Assembly: GCA_041497995.1 (NCBI GenBank)
Contig: JBGQHM010000014.1
Coordinates: forward strand, 1-37,975
Direction of reading: 5' to 3'
DNA length: 37,975 nucleotides
Source: DATKMS01 sp041497995
GTDB taxonomy: Bacteria > Desulfobacterota > Binatia > HRBIN30
Shown here: piece after piece, positions 32,248 to 37,975 of the stretch
Layout of the letters: each line of letters starts with the position of its first letter
Numbering within the stretch: the stretch's first letter is position 1
Notes under the pieces: model-generated
Seen by the model: only the letters and a program-made list of their open reading frames with translations
Told to the model about the DNA's origin: nothing
The model's database searches: none
Program-made: the position numbers and the translations under genes

Positions 32248-34136
32248 TGAGCGTCCTTCTCGTCCTTGCCGCATCGACGGCGCGGTCCGAGGAGTCCCTG
32301 CGCCTGAAGGAGGTTACCGTCGAAGCCAGCCGCGTCGACGCATTGCTCCCGGCGCGCACCGAAGTGGACCGCGAGGAGATCATCGACTCACACAAGAGCG
32401 AGCTCGGTGGCGTGCTCGATCTCACCCCCGGCGTCAACGTGCGTGACGGTGGACGCGGCGAACCCCGCCTCGATGTACGCGGCTTCGATCAGCGCGCCGT
32501 GCTCTTCACGCTCAACGGTGTGCCGGTGTACGAGCCCTGGAACGGCATCATCAATCTGAACCTTTTTCCCCTCGAAATGCTGGACTCGATCGAGGTCGAT
32601 CGCGGGCCGTCGTCTTCATTGTTCGGTCCGAACGGTTTGGCGGGAACGGTGAAGATGACGACATACCAGCCGCGCGCGCCGGTGACCGCGAGCGCATCGA
32701 CCATCTGGCGCAACTCAGACACCTGGGACGCGCGCGCCAGTGGCAGCGTGTCGCGCGACGGCGCCGTCGGGTTGATCGGCGGGCGCTACGCGACGACCCC
32801 GGGTTTTCCGCTGCCTGGCGACTTCAATGAACTTCCCCCCATGCAGCGGCGCTACGAAAATGGGGGCCTGCGTCTGAACAGCGATCGCGAGGAGAAGAGT
32901 CTCTTTGCCAATCTGGGCTACCAGTTTTCGGATCAGGGACGCGCACACGTGACCTTCTTGGGTTCGGACTCCAGCTTCGGCATCCCGCCGAGCACGACGG
33001 CATTCCTTGGCCCGTTCCGCCGCAACGACCGGCAGGACTTGCTGCATGTGCAGGGCGGCGCCGAGCAGCGCCTGACGCCGACCTTCGGTGCCGCGGCGGC
33101 GCTCTTTTACACCGGCTACGACACCAAGGAGACCCTATTCGAGAGAGCCGACTTCGCGCAGAAGGAGCGGAGCGACGAGGCGAACAGCGGTGAGGTCGGC
33201 GGCATCGGCCGGCTGACTTTTGACTTCGCCAACATCGACTCGTTGGCTGCGGCAGTGCAGGTGCGGCGCGCCAGCGCCGACGTCTCGAATGACCAGAAGG
33301 GTCGTGTTGCGAATCCGGACTTCACAACCAGCAGCGTCGCCGCTGAGAACGTCTACAGGCTCAATGACCGCGTCTCGCTGGTCACCGGTACGAGCCTCGA
33401 TCTGCAGAGCGGTGGCAGCGAAGGGACGCAGTGGGAGCTGAACCCGCAAGGCGGCGTGTCGGTGGATTTCGGTGCGTACGGAACTGCGCGCGCCGCCATC
33501 AGCCGCAAGATCCGCTTTCCAACACTGAGTGAGCTCTTCGATCCGGTGCAGGGGAATCCCAACCTCAAGCCCGAGAAGGCGGTGATCTACGAGCTCGGTC
33601 ACCGGGTGCAGATGCCGCGCGGCTACGCGGACCTCAATTTGTTCCGCAGCGACGTGAGTGACCTGATTGAAAACGAGGGCGGTGACATGGGTCAGGCCGT
33701 CAACGCTCAGGACGCGACGCTTCAAGGTGTCGAGGTCGCGCTCGGCGGAACACCGGTCGATTGGGTGCGCCTCGATGTGAACTACACCTACCTGAACACG
33801 CAGGCGAGCCTCAGCAAGCGCATCGGGACCTTTGAGTCTGACGTGCAACACCGCCCGCCGCACCGTTTCAATGGCATTCTACAAGTCTTCCTGCCCCTCG
33901 ATCTGGTGTTGCGGCTCGAGGGCTTGTACACCTCAGGTCAGCTCGATCAATTCGGTAGCGACGTCACCGTTGATGCCTACACGCTGTTCAACGCGCAGCT
34001 GACGAAGCAGTTCGGCAGCCGCTTCCAAGTCTTCGCTGGTGTCGACAACGCACTCGACGAGCAGCACGAGGACAAGCTCGGCTCGCCCGGGCCGGGACGT
34101 TGGGCCTTCGCCGGGGTGAGGATGACCTACGATTGA
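32247..34136 (+). CDS. TonB-dependent outer-membrane receptor
   Basis: This 629-residue receptor starts at ATG 32247, sharing one base with the S-component stop. A short hydrophobic leader (SVLLVLAASTARS) precedes a TonB-box-like segment (LKEVTVEASR). The plug domain is about residues 35-150, with LTPGVNVRDGG, DVRGFDQRAVLFTLNGVPV and IEVDRGPSSSLFGPNGLAGTV. The rest is a beta-barrel with FPTLSELFDPVQGNPNLKPE, a standard receptor signature, and PHRFNG and GRWAFAG near the end. At this size it resembles BtuB- or CirA-like receptors for metal complexes or small cofactors. Its place as the last gene of an ECF operon suggests that it carries the same ligand across the outer membrane. The leader lacks the usual basic n-region, so its export is slightly uncertain. 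Confidence 0.92.
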   Translation: MSVLLVLAASTARSEESLRLKEVTVEASRVDALLPARTEVDREEIIDSHKSELGGVLDLTPGVNVRDGGRGEPRLDVRGFDQRAVLFTLNGVPVYEPWNGIINLNLFPLEMLDSIEVDRGPSSSLFGPNGLAGTVKMTTYQPRAPVTASASTIWRNSDTWDARASGSVSRDGAVGLIGGRYATTPGFPLPGDFNELPPMQRRYENGGLRLNSDREEKSLFANLGYQFSDQGRAHVTFLGSDSSFGIPPSTTAFLGPFRRNDRQDLLHVQGGAEQRLTPTFGAAAALFYTGYDTKETLFERADFAQKERSDEANSGEVGGIGRLTFDFANIDSLAAAVQVRRASADVSNDQKGRVANPDFTTSSVAAENVYRLNDRVSLVTGTSLDLQSGGSEGTQWELNPQGGVSVDFGAYGTARAAISRKIRFPTLSELFDPVQGNPNLKPEKAVIYELGHRVQMPRGYADLNLFRSDVSDLIENEGGDMGQAVNAQDATLQGVEVALGGTPVDWVRLDVNYTYLNTQASLSKRIGTFESDVQHRPPHRFNGILQVFLPLDLVLRLEGLYTSGQLDQFGSDVTVDAYTLFNAQLTKQFGSRFQVFAGVDNALDEQHEDKLGSPGPGRWAFAGVRMTYD

Positions 34137-34181
34137 ATTGCGTGGGCGGGGTTTCAGCGTCCGCGCTCGACTGAGGAGTGT

Positions 34182-35246
34182 ATGATGCAGCTCTCAAGTG
34201 GATCCGTCTGCCAGCGCGCGAGAACCCGAGTTGTGGGTGCGATGACGCTGGCGCTTGTTCTCGGCTCCGTGACGGCGCGCGCACATGCTGAGTGCGTGGG
34301 CGACTGCCACGGGGGTGGGGAGGTGAGCGTCGACGAGGTCATCGTGATGGTCAACATTGCCCTCGGGAAGGAGCCGCTCGCGAGCTGTTCTGTCGGAGAC
34401 GAGAACGGTGACGGCGAGATCACAGTCGGCGAGGTCCTTACCAGCGTGAACAACCTCCTCAGCGGCTGCCCAGCGGGTGCGACTCCGACGCCAACTACTA
34501 CCATGGAGCACACCGTCGCGCCGACATCGACGCCGACTCCAACGCCAAGCCCGACGCAGAATGGTGTGTTGTCGGTGGCTGACGCCGTGGCGCGCGACGC
34601 GGATGGCGCCGCGGTGCGTCTCGGTCAGACCGTGACGACGGAGGGTGTGGTGACCGTCGCAGCGGGCATCTTCGCGAACAACAAGCTCAAGGTCTTCGTC
34701 CAGGACGGCGACGCCGGCATCATGGTGTACCACCAGTCGTCGGCCGCTGTGGATGCGTTCCAACCCGGCCAGCGTCTGCGGGCGACCGGGGTGATCCGCC
34801 AACAGGATCCGACCTCGGACGCCAACCCTGCCACGGGCACACTCCTGATTGACGTGACCCAGGGGTCCGTGTCGGTGGTGAGCGACGGGAACACCTTGCC
34901 GGATCCCCGGCCCGTGACCCTTGCGACTCTGACCGCCACCGGCACGACCTACACCGGTTCGCTGGTGCGCGTGGAAGGCGTACAGAAGGTGTCCGGCGAC
35001 TGGCCAGCCGCCGGCAGCAAGAGCACGCAAGTGCAGATCAGTGACGACGGAGGGGCTACCACCAACGTGTTGCGCTTCCAGCGCAACACCATCACGCAGC
35101 AGTTGGCGCAGAAGCTCACCGCCATCGGCAATGGCTCGTTCACGCTCGTTGGCGTGGTCGTCCAGGACGACGAGAGCGCGGATGGGAAGCTGCTGACCGA
35201 CTTCGAGATCTGGCTCAGGGGTGCCAACGACATCGTGGGTCAGTAG
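34182..35246 (+). CDS. Secreted protein with paired calcium loops, Thr/Pro linker and OB-fold-like domain
   Basis: This 354-residue protein has a signal peptide (GAMTLALVLGSVTARAHA). Two calcium-loop/helix units follow: ECVGDCHGGGEVSVDEVIV with VNIALG, then DENGDGEITVGEVLTSVNN. A Thr/Pro spacer (about 105-125) comes next. The C-terminal part (about 130-354) begins LSVADAVARDADGAAVRLGQ and continues with strands GVVTVAAGIFANNKLKVFVQ, DGDAGIMVY, LRATGVIRQ and LVRVEGVQ, which recalls secreted OB-fold modules (YhcR/DUF5689-like). No catalytic residues are recognisable. GGAG precedes ATG 34182; the second ATG at 34185 is equally possible. The calcium-loop pair plus TP linker is shared in style with the protein at 11303. 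It is 45 bp after the TonB receptor and may be read from its transcript. Confidence 0.78.
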   Translation: MMQLSSGSVCQRARTRVVGAMTLALVLGSVTARAHAECVGDCHGGGEVSVDEVIVMVNIALGKEPLASCSVGDENGDGEITVGEVLTSVNNLLSGCPAGATPTPTTTMEHTVAPTSTPTPTPSPTQNGVLSVADAVARDADGAAVRLGQTVTTEGVVTVAAGIFANNKLKVFVQDGDAGIMVYHQSSAAVDAFQPGQRLRATGVIRQQDPTSDANPATGTLLIDVTQGSVSVVSDGNTLPDPRPVTLATLTATGTTYTGSLVRVEGVQKVSGDWPAAGSKSTQVQISDDGGATTNVLRFQRNTITQQLAQKLTAIGNGSFTLVGVVVQDDESADGKLLTDFEIWLRGANDIVGQ

Positions 35247-35280
35247 GCCGACGACAGGGTCCTGACGGGTGGGTGCGAGA

Positions 35281-35655
35281 TCAATGGGTCGTCCTCGCCT
35301 GCAGCTCTACCCAACGGCGGCGCTGGGCGGGCGAGAGCTGTTCCAACGCCTCACGGCCGCTCATCACTTGCAGCCGTCCCATCTCCCGCATCAACGTGAG
35401 TGTGTCGTCTTCCGCTGCGGCTGTCGACTGCGCATCGGCGGCGCGCAGGCGTTCCGCCAGCGCTTGCAGCGTGTGGGTGCGCCGGTCGCGTATGACCTGC
35501 AACGCTTGGACCTGTGCGTCGCTCAGTTCGAGTGCCGCTGCGCGCGTGAGGATCTGGTCCACAATGGGCGGGGCCGAGTCGTCGACATCGGCCCCGCAGG
35601 TTGCAGATGGAGCGAGAAGCAGAAGGCTGATCAGGCCGACGACGCCGGCGCGCAT
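35281..35655 (-). CDS. Spy/CpxP-like periplasmic protein (LTxxQ type)
   Basis: This 124-residue protein has a signal peptide (MRAGVVGLISLLLLAPSATC). The remainder is helical with two diverged LTxxQ-like motifs: LELSDAQVQALQ early and LEQLSPAQRRRW near the end. That pattern belongs to the Spy/CpxP/ZraP group of envelope-stress and metal-responsive chaperones. The middle (RDRRTHTLQALAERLRAADAQ) would form the long helix of the cradle-shaped dimer. Its ATG shares one base with the stop of the cytochrome gene, so it is translated with the redox operon. The cysteine at the end of the signal region does not fit a standard lipobox. Confidence 0.72.
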   Translation of the reverse strand: MRAGVVGLISLLLLAPSATCGADVDDSAPPIVDQILTRAAALELSDAQVQALQVIRDRRTHTLQALAERLRAADAQSTAAAEDDTLTLMREMGRLQVMSGREALEQLSPAQRRRWVELQARTTH

Positions 35656-36266
35656 CAGTGCTTGCCGGGGGCGATCGGCACGCCGGTGCGGGTCGACAGA
35701 ATGTAGGCCTCGATGGCCTTCATCTTATCGTCGCCGTCGGCGAGCTTCGGCCCTTCGAGCGGGTTCTCGATGCACCAGTTGATCATGTCGCGCAGCAGCG
35801 CCACCTTCTTGAGCTGGGTTTGGAACTTCGGGTACGTCTCCGGGTGGGTGTTCGACGAGTCGGGGTGGCACATATCGCACGAGATGCCGTTGGTGCCCAG
35901 CTCGGGTGAGTGGAACAGCTTGTACCCGTCGTCGATCACGCGCTTGAGCTCCGCTTCCCATACCCGCGTTTCGCGCGCTGTGTGATCCGTGCCGCCGTGC
36001 GCGACCTGGACGTTGGCGTCGTACTTGTCCATCAGCTGCGTGGCAACCTCGCGTGCCTTGTCCGCGTCCATCCGTTCCCCGGGTGCAACGCCCGTGACCG
36101 TCACGCTGGTTTTGCCATCGCACAATCCCACTACCTTGCTCTGGCCATCCGCTGGTGCGGGCAGCTCGTGTCGTGGCGTATCATCGCTGACTGCCAGCGC
36201 CGCGAGACCGCTGCCGAGCGCCGTCGTCACGAGGATGACTACGAAGCTTTGATTCCATTGCCTCAT
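35655..36266 (-). CDS. Periplasmic monoheme cytochrome c
   Basis: This 203-residue exported cytochrome starts at ATG 36266 (MRQWNQSF) behind an AAAGGAGA site; the upstream in-frame ATG at 36308 would overlap the metallophosphoesterase stop. A hydrophobic leader (FVVILVTTALGSGLAAL) is followed by a unique N-terminal domain of about 90 residues, then GYKLFHSPELGTNGISCDMCH, with the single haem-binding CxxCH at residues 130-134. The tail (LLRDMINWCIENPLEGPKL, IEAYILSTRTG) resembles the SoxA/TsdA class, with an extra Cys in NWCIENP that could be a haem ligand or redox-active; this is inference. It probably passes electrons to or from the peroxidase-like dihaem protein of the same operon. Confidence 0.85.
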   Translation of the reverse strand: MRQWNQSFVVILVTTALGSGLAALAVSDDTPRHELPAPADGQSKVVGLCDGKTSVTVTGVAPGERMDADKAREVATQLMDKYDANVQVAHGGTDHTARETRVWEAELKRVIDDGYKLFHSPELGTNGISCDMCHPDSSNTHPETYPKFQTQLKKVALLRDMINWCIENPLEGPKLADGDDKMKAIEAYILSTRTGVPIAPGKH

Positions 36267-36292
36267 GTTCCGTCTCCTTTCAGCGCGACCAA

Positions 36293-37441
36293 TCAGTACG
36301 ATGGCCAACTGACATTTCCCTTGAACTGCGCCTCCAACTTTTCCGCTTCCTTCTGGCCTTTGCTGACCTCCTCAAAGGTCACGTCCATTGGGTTGCGGTC
36401 CCACAGGTCGTAGCGCGTGTCCACTTGGCCGCTGTGCAGTGCGGTGACCGTTCCCCAGCCGCAGCCGTCGAACTGATTGAACGGGTCGGCGCGCACCATT
36501 TGCACGGTGAGTGCGGGCAACCCCTTCGGCGCATACGGCCACGGCCACGCCGTGGACAGCACGCCGTGGAAGCTGATGTTCTTGATTCGATTGGTCAGCG
36601 GCTGATGCGTGTGGCCGTGGATCACCGTGACCGTCGGATAGGGCGCCAGGATCTTCTGCACTTCCTCGGCGTCGTCTGTCCAGAAATTCCATGGGCGGTA
36701 GTACTTGTAGAGCGGCGAGTGCGAGAAGACGATGAGCGGCGTCTGCTTGTCGACCTTGGCGAGATCCTTCTTCAGCCATTCCCGCTGCACCTCACCGACC
36801 GTGAACGGGCGGCCGTTGGGATTGTCGAGCTGCGCCATGGCCAGCATGCGCTGCATCGGCGTCATCTTCGGCTCGGTCCAGTAGTCCTCGACGATGACGC
36901 TGTTGAGGACGACGAAGTGCACGCCCTTGTGGTCGAACGAGTACGTTGGCTGGCCGAACATCTCGCGCCACTTCTCACCCAGATCGAGGTACCAGTCGTG
37001 CTCGCCGACCATCATGTGCACCGGCGCCTTGAGGTCTTTCAGGATCTGCTGGCCGATCGACAGCTCTTCCGCCTTCCCGAGTTGGGCGAGATCGCCGCCG
37101 AAGAGGACGAAGTCGGGCTGCGGATCGAGCGCGTTCACGTCGGCGACGGCTTTCTGGCAGGCGCGGATGAAGCGGTGGTTCATCCCCTTGTCGAGGATGT
37201 GCGAGTCGGAGACGTACGCGATGGTGAACTTCGGTGGCGTGTCCTTCGCTTCCGCCACGTTGATGAGCTGGAAGGAGTGCGGCGGGAAGCCGTTCCAGAC
37301 GACCGTCGCCGCGGCCGCGGCCTGGGCGGCTCTGCGGAAGAAGTCGCGGCGACTGAGCTGCGGCAAGGTCTCCAGCCAGCGCTCGCGGTCGGCTTGATAC
37401 TCTTGCCATTCCCGTTCCTTGGGCAACGTGTACTTTGCCAT
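36293..37441 (-). CDS. Tat-exported calcineurin-like metallophosphoesterase
   Basis: This 382-residue protein has a twin-arginine signal (SRRDFFRRA, residues 30-38, then an Ala-rich hydrophobic stretch), so it should be exported folded, with metals already bound. The metallophosphoesterase motifs follow in order: SDSH (Asp79, His81), FGGDLA, GEHDWY, VFSHSPLY and IHGHTHQP. In most family members the third motif is GNHD; here the Asn is Glu, which alters a metal ligand. A C-terminal region of about 80 residues (WPWPYAPKG onward) has no assignment. The start has GAGGAGGG upstream. It lies between the dihaem peroxidase-like gene (26 bp) and the cytochrome (26 bp), indicating a periplasmic redox setting. 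The natural substrate is unknown. Confidence 0.9.
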   Translation of the reverse strand: MAKYTLPKEREWQEYQADRERWLETLPQLSRRDFFRRAAQAAAAATVVWNGFPPHSFQLINVAEAKDTPPKFTIAYVSDSHILDKGMNHRFIRACQKAVADVNALDPQPDFVLFGGDLAQLGKAEELSIGQQILKDLKAPVHMMVGEHDWYLDLGEKWREMFGQPTYSFDHKGVHFVVLNSVIVEDYWTEPKMTPMQRMLAMAQLDNPNGRPFTVGEVQREWLKKDLAKVDKQTPLIVFSHSPLYKYYRPWNFWTDDAEEVQKILAPYPTVTVIHGHTHQPLTNRIKNISFHGVLSTAWPWPYAPKGLPALTVQMVRADPFNQFDGCGWGTVTALHSGQVDTRYDLWDRNPMDVTFEEVSKGQKEAEKLEAQFKGNVSWPSY

Positions 37442-37467
37442 CTTGACCCTCCTCTGTCTGCGCTCCG

Positions 37468-37975
37468 CTAAGGGGCGGGAGCGGTGACGATCTCTCCCGC
37501 ACGCGTCTTGGTCGATAGCTCCTTGAGTTGCGCCCAGTCGAAGTTGCTCCCGCCTCCGTCATCGGTGAGCGACTGCATCCACGCGATGATGTCGCTGCTC
37601 TCTTCTTTGGTGAGGTTCAGCGGACGGATGCCGCCATCGAGGTTGGGGTTCGGTTCCCCGCCCTTGTTGTAGAAGTCCATGACCTCTTCGAGCGTCTTCT
37701 GGCTGCCGTCGTGCATGTACGGGGCGGTGAGTGCGATGTTGCGCAACCCGGACGTTTTGAACGCGCCGATGTCCTTCGGTTGGTGGGTGACGATCCAGCG
37801 CCCCAGCGCCTCGAAGCCGGGCTTGTGCGCGAGTGCCGCTTGTTGTGTCTCGGCGCCGCTCCCCGCAATCGAAGATGCCTCGCGCGCCAGCTTTTCGAAA
37901 TCGCCCTTCATGGCGACGCCGATGTTGTGGAACTTGTTGTCCGTGAAGTAGGGGAACGAGGCGTTGAACTCGTGG
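37468..37975 (-). CDS. MauG / dihaem cytochrome c peroxidase family protein, C-terminal part
   Basis: The window ends inside this gene. The visible 168 residues are the C-terminal haem domain of the dihaem peroxidase/MauG family: FTDNKFHNIGVAM at the start, then FKTSGLRNIALTAPYMHDGS and TLEEVMDFYNKGG, the standard segment around the distal side of the second haem, then IRPLNLTKEESSDIIAWMQSL. The CxxCH sites lie upstream, outside the window. The frame is open to the edge, so ATG 37911 is an internal methionine. Such proteins reduce peroxide or oxidise protein residues in the periplasm. It is the first visible gene of the minus-strand redox operon. Confidence 0.92.
   Translation of the reverse strand, partial: HEFNASFPYFTDNKFHNIGVAMKGDFEKLAREASSIAGSGAETQQAALAHKPGFEALGRWIVTHQPKDIGAFKTSGLRNIALTAPYMHDGSQKTLEEVMDFYNKGGEPNPNLDGGIRPLNLTKEESSDIIAWMQSLTDDGGGSNFDWAQLKELSTKTRAGEIVTAPAP

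Overview
The window reads as a chromosomal segment of a GC-rich, Gram-negative bacterium. The outer-membrane features are a TonB-dependent receptor, a TPR/beta-barrel protein, Lpp-like lipoproteins ending in Arg-Lys, a Tat-exported enzyme and periplasmic cytochromes. The secreted proteins with calcium-loop (dockerin-like) pairs followed by Thr/Pro-rich linkers, fused CaiB proteins and Fis-type sigma-54 activators recall uncultured Binatota or 'deltaproteobacterial' genomes. That placement is an inference from style, not a match. I saw no rRNA, tRNA, CRISPR array, phage gene or transposase.

Layout. 1-390: end of a Uma2-type nuclease gene broken by one extra G. 547-987: weak hypothetical. 988-1662: no gene, but a composite inverted-repeat element. 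1663-7721: two divergent sigma-54 activators; one is ordinary, the other is a giant fusion of Ser/Thr kinase, STAND-like ATPase, helical repeats, AAA+ activator and Fis HTH. 7877-11171 (minus): ligA, acylphosphatase and phosphotriesterase-like hydrolase, led by a good promoter placed so that ligA mRNA would be leaderless. 11303-20216 (plus): a cell-surface block of a secreted PPC-repeat protein, a large beta-helix/beta-propeller lipoprotein, a TPR plus beta-barrel (SLAM-like) protein and a FecR-domain protein. 20343-20998: tandem Lpp-like lipoproteins, then a clear terminator. 21092-23158 (minus): two zinc-type alcohol dehydrogenases. 23306-24697: holA. 24737-27643 (minus): fused CaiB/BaiF CoA-transferase and a universal stress protein.

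27736-34136 is the most interesting region. Six tightly packed genes encode a PadR-type repressor fused to a PBP-like ligand-binding domain, a short TiaS-like protein, fused EcfA ATPases, EcfT, an S component and a TonB-dependent receptor. The only obvious promoter overlaps a perfect 19-bp palindrome just before the repressor start. I read it as a self-regulated outer-to-inner membrane uptake route for an unidentified small ligand, with the repressor's fused domain sensing it in the cytoplasm. 34182-35246 is a secreted calcium-loop/OB-fold protein. 35281-37975 (minus) is a periplasmic redox block: MauG/cytochrome c peroxidase (cut by the window end), Tat-exported metallophosphoesterase, monoheme cytochrome c and Spy-like protein.

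A cross-cutting feature is heptanucleotide tandem repeats. Three short arrays occur: one in the arm of the noncoding element, one in the linker of a sigma-54 activator, and one exactly at the junction of the two fused CaiB halves.
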